A stretch of 64,000 nucleotides of DNA from Methanobacterium sp. (GCF_038562635.1 NZ_JBCFBO010000001.1:945869-1009868), one strand, 5' to 3'; positions 43,447-53,203 are shown, counted from the first letter of the stretch. Translations and numbers: made by a program. Notes: a model not told the origin generated them from the letters alone.

Positions 43447-44928
43447 CTACTTGAAACTGAACAATGAAACCTGTTTTTCTTTACTTCCACTGTTATTCTC
43501 TTCATTTTTAGGCTCTTCATCAGACTTTTTAGATCTTTTAGACGATTTTGTACCCTTTTTTGAAACACTGCTTGAACTGGCCTTTTTGACCTTTTTCTGT
43601 GTCTTTAAAGTTTCATTATCCATTTTAGTTTCTTCAGATTTAGCTTCTTTGGAAACACTTTTTGAAGTTTTGGTGCTCTTCTTTTTAGTTTTAGGTTTTT
43701 TAGGGACCTTTACCTTTCTTGACCTGAAAACTTTTACTTCATCGTCTTCAAGCCCAAAATATGTCATCATGTTGTAAGCTATATCATCATCCTGAAACAT
43801 GATTTCAAAATAGGGGAACTGTGAAATTGCAACTTTTTTGGAGGTGTGAAGTTTTTCCCCAATTTTTTCGGCCACCCTATTTTGTAAATCCCTTTTACTC
43901 CTGTTTTTAGAAAGTATTGTATAAACAGATGAATTAGTATACCTTGCAAATTTTTTATAGGTCTCATCTTTAGAAAGTGCAACCCCTACACTCATTAACT
44001 CGTATGCATACTTCCAGTAGGTATAAACACGTGTTGAAAAAGCCCTTCCAAGATAAATATCCGCTTGAGAAATCATTTCATAAGCCTTTTCTATCTCATC
44101 TTTCTTTTCATACTCACGGGGAATATTTTCTGTGACCATTTCAAGTAAAAGTGAAGGATCTGCTTCAACCTGCCGCATGGCCCCTTTAATATTCGCTGGA
44201 GTTTTACTTTTTAAGATGGTCCTTACAGCATCAAAGACATTAGATCTTCCATCTTTTGGAGCTACAAGATCAAGGTCTTCGGATGTGATTTTTTCCTCGC
44301 CTTTTGCCATTATTTCAAGATCATTTATAGCAGACCTTAAATCACCATTAGATCTCTTTGCAAGGGTTCTTAGAACATGTTCTTCAAATTCTACCCCTTC
44401 TTTTACACATACCTTCTTTAAAAGTGAAACTATTGAATTTGTATGAACCTTCCTGAGGTTTATTACCTGACATTTATTTTTAAAGCTCTTAATTCTATTA
44501 CTGTAAGGGTCATTAGCCATCATCACTATTGGCTGAATTGCATCCTTTAGTATTTTGTTAATTGCCCTTGATCCACCCCTATCATCATTACCATGAAGTC
44601 CATCAACTTCATCCAGAATTATCAGCTTCAATCGGTTGCCAAATAAAGTCATTGAAGAGGATGCTTCACCTACAACTCCCATAATGGCATCATATGACCT
44701 TTTATCACTGGCATTTAATTCAACTGAATCAGAAAATTCACCAGCAATTAGCCCTGCAAATGTGGTTTTACCAGTGCCCGGTGGGCCTATAAGAAAAAGG
44801 CATTTTTGAGAATTACCATTTTTCCATTCTGCTGTCCATTCAAGGATTTCTTTTTTTGCTTTTATATTCCCAAGAACATCATCAAAGTTCTTTGGCCTAT
44901 ATTTTTCTGTCCACAACATCTTCTGCAT
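43447..44928 (-). CDS. rfcL: replication factor C large subunit
   Basis: Clamp-loader subunit that opens PCNA at primer-template junctions. The 493-residue AAA+ protein has Walker A GPPGTGKTT (about 48-56), Walker B LIILDEVDGL and a long Lys/Ser/Glu-rich tail. The tail ends in KQVSLFSFK, a PCNA-interacting (PIP) box at the extreme C terminus. It lies about 60 bases downstream of rfcS on the same strand. No intein is present. Confidence 0.95.
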   Translation of the reverse strand: MQKMLWTEKYRPKNFDDVLGNIKAKKEILEWTAEWKNGNSQKCLFLIGPPGTGKTTFAGLIAGEFSDSVELNASDKRSYDAIMGVVGEASSSMTLFGNRLKLIILDEVDGLHGNDDRGGSRAINKILKDAIQPIVMMANDPYSNRIKSFKNKCQVINLRKVHTNSIVSLLKKVCVKEGVEFEEHVLRTLAKRSNGDLRSAINDLEIMAKGEEKITSEDLDLVAPKDGRSNVFDAVRTILKSKTPANIKGAMRQVEADPSLLLEMVTENIPREYEKKDEIEKAYEMISQADIYLGRAFSTRVYTYWKYAYELMSVGVALSKDETYKKFARYTNSSVYTILSKNRSKRDLQNRVAEKIGEKLHTSKKVAISQFPYFEIMFQDDDIAYNMMTYFGLEDDEVKVFRSRKVKVPKKPKTKKKSTKTSKSVSKEAKSEETKMDNETLKTQKKVKKASSSSVSKKGTKSSKRSKKSDEEPKNEENNSGSKEKQVSLFSFK

Positions 44929-44992
44929 TTCCTCTAAATTACCGTTTTAATCGCTATCAGATAGCTTTATCTTTTAAATTCTCAAACTTAAT

Positions 44993-45952
44993 CTAATTTC
45001 CTTTTAATAGAAACTTTGTAAGGAGTGCTTCAAGCTGAATCCTCGGATTAGATCCTTCCCTTATTCTGTAATCATATTCACCAATACTTTGAATCAAATC
45101 CATGTACACATCTTCTTCAATCATGTTTTCCATTGACATGCGTGAGATTTCCTGATAAATCTGAGTTACCATGTCTTCCCCACTTGTACCCTGAACAACC
45201 ATTACCTCTCTTAAAAGGTCTCTTGCACTTATAAAGTCCCCATTTAAAGCTTTATTAACTATTTTCCTCACATCTTGAGGTTTTGCTTTAGAGACAATTT
45301 CATGGATACTGTCATCTGTAATTTCATCAGTTGTGGATGCCGATGCCTGAAGTATGTTTACTGCTTTCCTTAAATCTCCCTCTGCAAAATAAACGATGCT
45401 TTCAATCGCGCCCCTTGTAATATTGAGATTTTCAGCTTCAGCTATTTTTTCAAGTCTTCCAATGATTTGAGTTCCTTTTACAGGTGCAAATCTAAATATT
45501 GCACACCTCGACTGTATTGGATCTATTATCTTTGAGGAGTAGTTACATGAAAGTACGAATGATGCGGTCTTTGTGTACATCTCCATTTCACGCCTTAGAG
45601 CATGTTGAGCGTCTTTGGTCATGTTATCCACTTCATCAAGGAATACTATCCTGAATGGAGCGCCAACTGCTTTTAACCTGCAGAAATTCTTAATATTAGT
45701 TCTTACAGTATCTATTCCTCTTGCATCAGATGCATTGAGTTCCAGGAAATTCTGTCTCCAGTATTCTCCTAAAATAGATTTTGCAAGTGCAATGGCAGTT
45801 GTTGTTTTTCCAACCCCTGCAGGCCCTGTAAACATTAAATTAGGCATGCTGTGTTCATCAACATATCTTTTAAGTCTTTGAATTATATAATCTTGACCTA
45901 CAACTTCATCTAGAGTACTTGGCCTGTATTTTTCAACCCATGGTCCGTTCAT
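44993..45952 (-). CDS. rfcS: replication factor C small subunit
   Basis: The repeated AAA+ subunit of the archaeal clamp loader. The 319-residue protein contains Walker A GPAGVGKTT (43-51), Walker B IVFLDEVDNMT, the arginine-finger SRC motif (IQSRCAIFRF) and a C-terminal collar domain. No intein interrupts the Walker region, unlike in some methanogens. It is followed by rfcL. Confidence 0.96.
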   Translation of the reverse strand: MNGPWVEKYRPSTLDEVVGQDYIIQRLKRYVDEHSMPNLMFTGPAGVGKTTTAIALAKSILGEYWRQNFLELNASDARGIDTVRTNIKNFCRLKAVGAPFRIVFLDEVDNMTKDAQHALRREMEMYTKTASFVLSCNYSSKIIDPIQSRCAIFRFAPVKGTQIIGRLEKIAEAENLNITRGAIESIVYFAEGDLRKAVNILQASASTTDEITDDSIHEIVSKAKPQDVRKIVNKALNGDFISARDLLREVMVVQGTSGEDMVTQIYQEISRMSMENMIEEDVYMDLIQSIGEYDYRIREGSNPRIQLEALLTKFLLKGN

Positions 45953-46255
45953 TTAATCACCGTTTGCTTTTGCGAGATTCATTCGCATTATTTTTCACTT
46001 ATTAATTTATGTAAAAATGAATTCGAGATACTTTGTATTCATATAAAATAGAAACAATATCTATAGTTGACTTTGTAAAGAGTAGGTATAAAATTTACTG
46101 TTTATTAAAAATGAGAAAAAATTCATTAAATATGCATTTAATACAGTACTATCCATTTAATAACTTATTTTACACCTTTATTTAAGGATATTACTCACCA
46201 TTTACAATATAATTTTTAACAAGAATTTTATATTACAATGAATATATCATAATTC
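45953..46255. other. divergent intergenic region
   Basis: This gap separates rfcS from the cupredoxin gene. I see no gene or repeat. AATTTTATATTA at about 46225-46236, centred 27 bases before the cupredoxin ATG with no ribosome binding site in between, suggests a leaderless transcript on the plus strand. Confidence 0.4.
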
Positions 46256-46618
46256 ATGACATATAAATATTACATCAAGATCGGGATTGCCGTAATTATA
46301 TTGGGAGTAGTTATTACCTCAGGTTGTACGCAAAATCCTCAGCAAAATACAACAAGTACCAAAAATACTTCTTACAGCACAGTAACGATTCAAAACTACA
46401 CGTATACCCCCAACACTCTTACTGTTAAAGCAGGAACAAATGTCATGTGGATAAATGAAGATTCTGCAGTTCATGACGTAACGAGCGATTCAGGAGCCTT
46501 TTCAAGTCCAGATTTAAATAAAAGCGATAAATATACCTACAATTTTACAAAAACTGGCGAATATGCCTATCATTGTGACGAACATCCATCAATGACTGGC
46601 AAAATAATTGTGCAATAA
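46256..46618 (+). CDS. cupredoxin-domain lipoprotein (type 1 copper)
   Basis: A 120-residue exported protein. The N-terminal helix (about 6-20) is followed by TSGC (C24), a lipobox-like site, then a Thr/Asn-rich linker and a plastocyanin-like domain (about 40-120). All four type 1 copper ligands are in place: H73 (SAVHDV), C107, H110 and M113 (YHCDEHPSM). It should be anchored on the outside of the cell membrane. It probably carries electrons or binds copper, and the partner is unknown. Confidence 0.85.
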   Translation: MTYKYYIKIGIAVIILGVVITSGCTQNPQQNTTSTKNTSYSTVTIQNYTYTPNTLTVKAGTNVMWINEDSAVHDVTSDSGAFSSPDLNKSDKYTYNFTKTGEYAYHCDEHPSMTGKIIVQ

Positions 46619-46694
46619 AGATTTAAAGCATTAGCCCCCAATAACGCATAAAGATTCATTTATTTTCCAAATAAAATCTTTTCATTTAAAAGAA

Positions 46695-47240
46695 CTAAAA
46701 TCCAAGAAGTATCTTTAGCCCTATTCCAATTAATATTAACCCGCCGAAAACCTCAATTTTATGTTCAAATAAGTGTCCAATACCTTTTCCAATATAAAAG
46801 CCAATAAAAGACAGGACAAACGTGACAGCCCCTATTATTACAATGGGTTCTACTATTGGAGTCTTAAGGAATGCAAATGTAACTCCAACTAAAAATGCAT
46901 CGATACTTGTTGCAATTGCAAGGAAGAATATTTCTTTTAATGAAAAACTGTCATCTTTATCCTTCCCATCATCAAAAATACCCTCATAAATCATTTTAAT
47001 TCCTATGATAGATAATAAAATGAATGCTATCCATGGAGCTGCTGCTGAAACAAAAACTTCAAGTTGCATGCCTGAAATCCATCCTGCAACAGGCATTAAT
47101 GCCTGAAATACACCGAAAAATAGGGCGATGATCAAAGCATGTTTCATATTAGACTTCATTACGAGGCCCTTTGTTATAGAAACACTGAATGCGTCCATTG
47201 CAAGCCCTATAGCTATAAGAAAAATTGAAATAATATCCAT
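46695..47240 (-). CDS. mntP: manganese efflux pump MntP
   Basis: A 181-residue membrane protein of the MntP (DUF204) family with six helices and a two-fold repeat. Conserved acidic motifs AIGLAMDAFSVSITKG in the first half and ATSIDAFLVGVTFAF in the second half carry the metal-binding aspartates. It exports Mn(II) in bacteria, and the same role is inferred here. No Mn-responsive leader (yybP) was recognised upstream. Confidence 0.88.
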   Translation of the reverse strand: MDIISIFLIAIGLAMDAFSVSITKGLVMKSNMKHALIIALFFGVFQALMPVAGWISGMQLEVFVSAAAPWIAFILLSIIGIKMIYEGIFDDGKDKDDSFSLKEIFFLAIATSIDAFLVGVTFAFLKTPIVEPIVIIGAVTFVLSFIGFYIGKGIGHLFEHKIEVFGGLILIGIGLKILLGF

Positions 47241-47444
47241 AAATCTAAACTATCAATCCATATTTATATAGATATTTATGAAGGATCAAAAATTTTGTTA
47301 CACTTTTAACAGACGTTAATTTTTTAGTTTTACATATTAACTAAATATCAACTGTAAAATTAAGACATACTAATTAAAATTAAGATTAATGAACTAATAA
47401 ACATTTATACATTTAATTATCTAATTTGAATAATTTAAACTAAG

Positions 47445-47675
47445 TTGATCAATATGTTAAGCAGTATAGCATATTTCCCCGTTTTTGGAAAACCTTTAAT
47501 TCTATATCTAGGAATTACTACCCTCTCATTATTCATTATCACCGCTTTATTAGGCTTGATGATTTTTAGAGGAGTAAAAATACCTTTTAAAATTCATCCA
47601 ACCATAGCTGCCATTGCATTAGCCTTTGGGACAATTCACGGGACTCTAGCATTATCTATTTACTTAACATATTAA
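47445..47675 (+). CDS. small two-helix membrane protein of unknown function
   Basis: A 76-residue protein with two transmembrane segments (about 16-40 and 50-74). Histidines occur in KIHPTIAAIALAFGTIHGTL, a spacing like that of heme-ligating membrane helices, but two histidines alone do not prove it. The first start is TTG at 47445, with ATG three codons later. No family is recognised. Confidence 0.5.
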   Translation: MINMLSSIAYFPVFGKPLILYLGITTLSLFIITALLGLMIFRGVKIPFKIHPTIAAIALAFGTIHGTLALSIYLTY

Positions 47676-47846
47676 AATAGTAAAAATGAAGGCTATCCCT
47701 TTATACTACAAAAAACTGTTATCAAAAATAGGATGAATTGTGATACAAATTGTAATGTTAAGAGGAATTAATCCATTAAAATTAGTTTCTGTTAAAAGAA
47801 ATAATATTTTTCTACATATTAATTTAATTATATTAATTAAATCCAG

Positions 47847-49229
47847 TTATTTAAATAAACTAATTAATTCAGGGTGTATTTTATCTTTAATTCCAAGATC
47901 GTTCATGGCTCTTCCATATGAATTATTAATTGTTTTAAATTCATTACGTACTATTCCTCTAAAAGCCCCATATCCCATTACTTTACCATATTTTTCAGTT
48001 ATAATGCTGATTATCTTACTAAAATCAGTTATAAGCATGTTTGATCTTTCAGTTAAAGGAATATTTTCAACATTTTCCCTTATTTTATCAAAATCAACTA
48101 CAGAATTACTTTTTACATCAACACCATCCAAAAGAGTTTTACATCCATCTAAAGGTAAAAACCTTTTTATAAGCCCTCTTGCAGGTGAAACACCCATAAT
48201 TTTGCTTGCTCCGATTGACATTGCCAGAAATACGGCTTCATATATATCTAAAATCAGATCAGATTTTTCCTTATCTCCAGCAGGTATTTCAATGTTTTCA
48301 GGTAGTTTTGGGAATGAAATTGGCGGTTTTATAACCGGAATACTGCTTTTTGGTTCTTCAGTATCTTCTTGAGTTTCTTCCGGAACTTCTCCCAGGTCTT
48401 CTTCTGAAATTTTTATTTGAACTTCAGTTTCTTCGACTTCTGATTCAATTTCAGGGATATCTATTTCATTAGATATGGTTTCAGATTCTGTAGCTACAGG
48501 TGATACTTCTTCTGTTTCAACCTCCAACATTTCTGAAAGCTTTTCTTTTGCTTCTTTAATATCTAACTCCTTAAACTCTTCAGAATCCACTATTTCATTT
48601 AATTTTTCAGTTCCTATGACCTCAGCAAATACTTCTTTTAAGTCTTCAGTTTCAATGAGTTTATCCACTACTTCTCCATTTAGTTCTTCAGTTTTTAATC
48701 CTTCAGACGCTTCATTTTCAATTTTAACAGTTTCTGTTTCTGCATTATCAGGGACATCTAATACTTCTGAAGTAGAGGTAGCCTGAATTTCTTCTTGAGA
48801 GTCTATAAGTACTTCTTCTTCAACTGGAACTTCCCAAACTATACCCCTTGTAATTTTCATTATATCTCTTGCCGTTCTTTTAGCAGAAACCATTACCAGC
48901 CCTACATTTGCAGATATTTCCATAAGAACGATGAAATATGTATTTTCCAGGTGTAAAAAAAGAGTCTTTCCCCCATAAGATTCAACCAGTACCCTTTGGA
49001 TTTCTCCACTGTCAGCTGAATTCAACAGCCTTTTCGATGAACTCATAATCACATGGGCCATTGGGCCAAAAAGAGAAGTATCCGTTCCCCCAGACATAGT
49101 GTGGCAGAGTACATTACCACTGTCATCAGCGATTAAACTGCCGTCTATGCCTTCAACTTTATCCAAATTGTTTAAAGTCCTTATTAATTGGTTTTCTATA
49201 TCCGAATCCATATAACCACGTTGATTCAT
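47847..49229 (-). CDS. roadblock/LC7-domain protein with long acidic linker
   Basis: A 460-residue protein. Residues about 10-125 form a roadblock/LC7 domain (DGSLIADDSGNVLCHTM, then NVGLVMVSAKRTARDIMKI), as found in regulators of small GTPases. Residues about 130-315 are a Glu/Ser/Val-rich low-complexity linker. The C-terminal 140 residues are a conserved-looking alpha/beta region (LILDIYEAVFLAMSIGASKI) that I cannot name. Two candidate ATGs lie six codons apart. Confidence 0.78.
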   Translation of the reverse strand: MNQRGYMDSDIENQLIRTLNNLDKVEGIDGSLIADDSGNVLCHTMSGGTDTSLFGPMAHVIMSSSKRLLNSADSGEIQRVLVESYGGKTLFLHLENTYFIVLMEISANVGLVMVSAKRTARDIMKITRGIVWEVPVEEEVLIDSQEEIQATSTSEVLDVPDNAETETVKIENEASEGLKTEELNGEVVDKLIETEDLKEVFAEVIGTEKLNEIVDSEEFKELDIKEAKEKLSEMLEVETEEVSPVATESETISNEIDIPEIESEVEETEVQIKISEEDLGEVPEETQEDTEEPKSSIPVIKPPISFPKLPENIEIPAGDKEKSDLILDIYEAVFLAMSIGASKIMGVSPARGLIKRFLPLDGCKTLLDGVDVKSNSVVDFDKIRENVENIPLTERSNMLITDFSKIISIITEKYGKVMGYGAFRGIVRNEFKTINNSYGRAMNDLGIKDKIHPELISLFK

Positions 49230-49481
49230 TTAAGATATCCCAGATATAATCATTAATAACTTATTTAAGACTGTTTGATTCTATTTGGCATTTTTAAATA
49301 TTCAAATATATTTTAGTTTATGTTTATAGTTTTTAAGTTTTATCTTAAACACAGCTATGGTTTAATGAACAGATTTAAAAAAAAGAAAGTATTAAATTCC
49401 CAAATCATTTTATGATTGAGGGGTCAGACACTTCGCGTTTAGGTGAAATAAAAAAAAATAAATAATCATGTAACTATTCAG

Positions 49482-50930
49482 TTACAATAAATGCCTTTTC
49501 AAGAGAGCACCTTCACTGTCATGTATATCTACTAAAAGTGGTGAGTCTCCACCGATTGCATGGGTTGCACATGAAAGACATGGGTCATATGCCCTTATAA
49601 TCATTTCAAGCTGGTTTTTAATGCCTTCTGAGACTTCTTCACCTTTAATTAGAGCTTTAGCTGTTTCTCTCACTCCAATATCCATAGAGAGGTTGTTTTG
49701 ACCAGTTGCAACTACTAGGTTTGCACGTGTTATTATTCCGGCAGCATCTGTTTCGTAATCGTGAATAAGAGATCCCCTTGGGGCTTCTATTATTCCTACA
49801 CCTCTTTTAGTTTCACTGGACTGTCTTGCTTCATCCCTTGTCATTAACGGTTCACTGAGGAACTGTCTTATCTCTGTACTTACTATATCATCATCCTCTA
49901 AAAGCTGCATGGATCTTTCTGCAGCGTACATTAACTCAATAAGACGAGCATAATGGTACAGAAGAGTGTTTTGAGCAATTCCAAACTTATCTTTGAACTC
50001 ACCGTACAGTGCACCAGCTTTTTCTGTTGGAACATTGTCAGCTATATTTAACCTTGCAAGAGGCCCAACTCTGTAGTTACCATCAGGGAATCCTGTTTGT
50101 TTAAGGTATGGGAATTTAAGATAAGACCACGGCTGTACCTTCTCTTCTATGTAGTCCAGATAATCAGAAGACTGGAACTCATGAACAGAATTTCCTGCTT
50201 TATCAATTATTTTCATAGGACCATCATAAACTTCAAGATTTCCATTATTGGTTAAACCACCGAAATAAGTTTCAGCTGGACCTAATAATTCGATTGCCTC
50301 AGCATACTGTTCAAATAAAGGTTTTGCTACTCCAACACCTTTTTCTATAAGTTCAATAGCATTTTTTGTAGCTTCTAAAAGTTTAGCCCTTTCTTCAGCA
50401 CTCATTGCCTTTGTCTGTCCACCTGCAACAGCAGTGACTGGGTGTATCGCTTTTCCTCCCACCACTTCTGTTATATCCTGACCGACCTTCCTGGTTTTTA
50501 TTGCCATTTTTGCAAGTTCAGGGTCTTTTTTAATGATTCCAATTACATTTCGCTGCGTAGGATCAGAATCCGGCCCTAATACAAGGTCTGGTGCACCCAG
50601 GAAATAAAAATGTAATGCATGTGAGTGAATATATTGACCAAGAAGCATGAGCTCTCTCAGTTTTTTAGCGGCTTCTGGAGGTTGCAAACCAAAAACAGTA
50701 TCAGTAGCTTTAGCAGCTGCTAAATGGTGGGCAGTTTGACATATTCCACATATACGTGGAGTTATCCTTGGAGCTTCCTCAACTGCTGCCCCTTCCAGGA
50801 ATTTTTCAAATCCTCTTATCTCCATTACATGAAAGTGAGCATCTGAAACGTTTCCAGAATCATCCAACTGAACTGTGATTTTTGCATGTCCTTCAATTCT
50901 TGTTACTGGATTTATTTCTATCTGTTTCAT
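49482..50930 (-). CDS. [NiFe] hydrogenase large subunit (Mvh-like, group 3)
   Basis: Catalytic subunit of a cytosolic hydrogenase. The 482-residue protein is close in pattern to MvhA: N-terminal PVTRIEGHAKITV, L1 motif RICGICQ (C61, C64) and L2 motif DPCLSCATH (449-457) supplying the nickel ligands. The 25 residues after H457 are the extension normally cut off by a maturation protease. It is the last gene of the ferredoxin-V4R-small-large operon. Confidence 0.9.
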   Translation of the reverse strand: MKQIEINPVTRIEGHAKITVQLDDSGNVSDAHFHVMEIRGFEKFLEGAAVEEAPRITPRICGICQTAHHLAAAKATDTVFGLQPPEAAKKLRELMLLGQYIHSHALHFYFLGAPDLVLGPDSDPTQRNVIGIIKKDPELAKMAIKTRKVGQDITEVVGGKAIHPVTAVAGGQTKAMSAEERAKLLEATKNAIELIEKGVGVAKPLFEQYAEAIELLGPAETYFGGLTNNGNLEVYDGPMKIIDKAGNSVHEFQSSDYLDYIEEKVQPWSYLKFPYLKQTGFPDGNYRVGPLARLNIADNVPTEKAGALYGEFKDKFGIAQNTLLYHYARLIELMYAAERSMQLLEDDDIVSTEIRQFLSEPLMTRDEARQSSETKRGVGIIEAPRGSLIHDYETDAAGIITRANLVVATGQNNLSMDIGVRETAKALIKGEEVSEGIKNQLEMIIRAYDPCLSCATHAIGGDSPLLVDIHDSEGALLKRHLL

Positions 50931-50945
50931 ATTATCACGCTTCTA

Positions 50946-51857
50946 TTATTTCTTGACCAGCTGAGGGATCAATGAAACCTGTTTATCCTCCATAATTGTA
51001 CTTCCAATTACGAATCCATATATTACGTGCCCAATATCTCTTATTTGTTTCTCAACATCCTTTTCTGGCATCTTAGAAAGGTGAGCTATCCTTTTTATTA
51101 CACCATTGTATACATCATGGCTTGGTTCCCTTAAAACATCGAGAGAAGGACCGCCACAACCATGGCAAGGGATACCTGCTGCTGTACATAGTGCGCCACA
51201 CCTTCCAAGTGTAACAGAACCTAAACAGACATAACCCTGGCTTAAGAAACATTTTTGAGGATCAGGATCTCCCTCAATTCTCCTGTTAAGTTTGTCAAAT
51301 TCCACGTGATCCATCCATCTTGAACAGTCAGCACATACGCTCTTTTTAGGAACATCTGGAGCTTCTCCTTTAATTAAAGGCATTAATATATCCCAAACAA
51401 GAAGTTCTTTAGGAGGACATCCCGGTAAAAAGTAATCTACTTCTGTGAAATCACCTGCAGGGTGAACAATTGGTAAGAGTTCTGGAACTACTTCTGAAGG
51501 CACATCAGCTGCTTCAGTACTTGGATTGTCAGAATAAATCCTTGCTGTTACATCTTCCGGACGGTAAAGATCTGCCATTCCAGTTATACCTCCGTAACAT
51601 GCACATGTTCCGTATGCTATTAATGTTTTAGACTTTCTACGTAATTCTTCAAGCCTTTCTTTGTTTTCTTTATTTCGTACGGAACCAGAAACTATTGCAA
51701 TATCAATATCATCTGGTACTTCTTTTACATCCATTAAAACTGGTGCATAAACAATATCTGCTTCTTTGAGTAATTCCATTATTCCTTCGTGTAAATCAAG
51801 AATCGAAATTTCACATCCAGAACAGCCGGCAAGCCATTCAAGTGCAATTTTTACCAT
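50946..51857 (-). CDS. [NiFe] hydrogenase small subunit (Mvh-like, group 3)
   Basis: Electron-transfer subunit of 303 residues. The proximal cluster ligands begin with CSGC (C12, C15) and continue in GTCACYGG and PGCPP. A C-terminal part rich in cysteines (CADCSRW, GRCGALCTAAGIPCHGCGGP) should bind further Fe-S clusters. There is no twin-arginine signal, so the enzyme is cytosolic. It starts one base within the stop of the V4R gene and is coupled to the large subunit gene. Confidence 0.9.
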   Translation of the reverse strand: MVKIALEWLAGCSGCEISILDLHEGIMELLKEADIVYAPVLMDVKEVPDDIDIAIVSGSVRNKENKERLEELRRKSKTLIAYGTCACYGGITGMADLYRPEDVTARIYSDNPSTEAADVPSEVVPELLPIVHPAGDFTEVDYFLPGCPPKELLVWDILMPLIKGEAPDVPKKSVCADCSRWMDHVEFDKLNRRIEGDPDPQKCFLSQGYVCLGSVTLGRCGALCTAAGIPCHGCGGPSLDVLREPSHDVYNGVIKRIAHLSKMPEKDVEKQIRDIGHVIYGFVIGSTIMEDKQVSLIPQLVKK

Positions 51858-52417
51858 TATTTACCACCCCATCCTATAGTTAGGGTTTTAAGACAAGCAT
51901 TTGGTCCTACATGGTCTATATCAAGTTTTCCCTTGATACTCATAACTTCTTCCACAGCTCCAACCATGTATCCATACAAAAGATAACATAATGGTCCTTT
52001 TTGAGGTAAACCTGTCCTTCTTAAAGTTTGTCTTACAACACAATCCATAAATAAAAGTTTTACAATTGTTTCGTGGCCCTTCTCAATAGTGTATCCTTCC
52101 TGATCTGATGGTTTCCACATTTCAAAATAAAATTCCATTCCAAGTATCTTACTCAATTCAGTCATGGCTTTTTCCAGATCATCTGTTTTCTCGGTCATTT
52201 TACCGGCTTCATGTCCCATTCGCTTCCCGGCCTGATAAACAATAGCATTTGCACCGCGCCCAGAAACCTGTTCTAATGCACTTGACATAGATCCTACAAA
52301 TTTCATAAGAACGTGAAGGGCTTCTTCATAGTCATTGATGTCTCCACCAGTTTCTGGAGGAATTAGTTCAGGTTTAAAATCGCCTCTTATTTCTTTATGT
52401 TCGATTTCCATGTCCAA
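51857..52417 (-). CDS. V4R-domain (hydrocarbon-binding-like) protein in the hydrogenase operon
   Basis: A 186-residue protein with a V4R-type fold. Helical ALEQVSGRGANAIVYQAGKRMG and the C-terminal DCVVRQTLRRTG and GPLCYLLYGYMVGAVEEVM segments match the pattern. V4R domains act as small-molecule or chaperone-like modules. The two cysteines and the position directly before the small subunit suggest a role in regulation or assembly of this hydrogenase, which is inference. Confidence 0.7.
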   Translation of the reverse strand: MDMEIEHKEIRGDFKPELIPPETGGDINDYEEALHVLMKFVGSMSSALEQVSGRGANAIVYQAGKRMGHEAGKMTEKTDDLEKAMTELSKILGMEFYFEMWKPSDQEGYTIEKGHETIVKLLFMDCVVRQTLRRTGLPQKGPLCYLLYGYMVGAVEEVMSIKGKLDIDHVGPNACLKTLTIGWGGK

Positions 52418-52423
52418 AACTCC

Positions 52424-52675
52424 TTATATTATTTTGCTTATAGTTGAATTTACCTTTCGGTCAATATAAAGTCTTTTAGCAACATGTATATCATCGTGTT
52501 CCAGTGCCTGGGAAGGACAAATCTCGTGACATGATAAACACGCCATACAATCCTTTTCATTCACTACAACAGTCTTACCATGCTCACTATCCAATTCATA
52601 CACATCGCTGGGACAATCCTCAACGCAAGATCCACATCCCACACATGCATCCTCGTCTACTTTTATTTTTACCAT
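52424..52675 (-). CDS. 2[4Fe-4S] ferredoxin, copy 1 (hydrogenase operon)
   Basis: An 83-residue ferredoxin with two cluster motifs, CVGCGSCVEDCP and CMACLSCHEICP. I start at ATG 52675 (MVKIKVDEDA), which has GAGGGGAT upstream. The open frame extends 24 codons further without support. It is the first gene of the operon and the probable electron partner of the hydrogenase. It is a near-twin of the gene at 53204-53455. Confidence 0.9.
   Translation of the reverse strand: MVKIKVDEDACVGCGSCVEDCPSDVYELDSEHGKTVVVNEKDCMACLSCHEICPSQALEHDDIHVAKRLYIDRKVNSTISKII
52494..52607. repeat. 114-bp perfect repeat within the ferredoxin genes (copy 1)
   Basis: These 114 bases are identical to 53274-53387, exactly 780 bases away, while the gene sequences on either side differ at many positions. 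It covers the coding region of both cluster motifs in part. The sharp borders suggest recent gene conversion between the two ferredoxin copies. Confidence 0.85.
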
Positions 52676-52807
52676 AGCAATCCCCTCATTTTTCCTTTTA
52701 AAGCAATTTGGAAAGATGTTTAACCCAATTAAATCTTTCCTACACAATTTTTTTTGAATTAAAAAAAATTAATTCAATCTATAATATTACCTTGTAGGGA
52801 TATTTTT

Positions 52808-52832
52808 CTATATAAAACGTCTTTACTATTAA
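52808..52832 (-). promoter_or_regulatory. promoter of the ferredoxin-hydrogenase operon
   Basis: On the minus strand TTAATAGTAAAGA is followed by CGTTTTATATAG, a TATA-like element about 135 bases before the ferredoxin ATG. The same TTAATAGTAAAGA occurs upstream of ferredoxin copy 2 (53586-53598), also just before a TATA-like stretch, so it is a conserved promoter part. Confidence 0.5.
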
Positions 52833-52878
52833 GGATTTATATTACATGTTCGTAACACTCTGTAAATTATAATAACAA

Positions 52879-52894
52879 ATTATTACCTAATAAT
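52879..52894. promoter_or_regulatory. conserved inverted repeat upstream of ferredoxin copy 1
   Basis: ATTATTACCTAATAAT is a near-perfect palindrome about 200 bases before the ferredoxin ATG. A counterpart with a changed arm sequence but kept pairing, GTTATTACCAAATAAC, lies at 53644-53659 upstream of copy 2. Retained symmetry suggests a protein-binding site. The remainder of 52676-53203 holds no gene that I can support. Confidence 0.45.
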
Positions 52895-53203
52895 AAAAAG
52901 GAGAGTCAAAATTATAAAAAAATAGTAAATTTAACTATTATATCAAATTATCATGGTTTTAAGACCCGTATCCAGCCTGTATGGTTTGTGTTTCGCTTTG
53001 ATATCTATAAGTTTCCCCACCATGTCCACTACTTTTATTCAATAAATAGCTTAAAAACTTTTTTCAGGCAAAATAATTATTTTAGCCGTATTTTAAAAAA
53101 ACGGCCGATAATAAGAGCCTTATTACCATTACATACTTATTTAGAATATATTTCTAGTGTACTTGTTTATGCGTTTATTCCACTAGATATTATTTTTAAG
53201 GCA

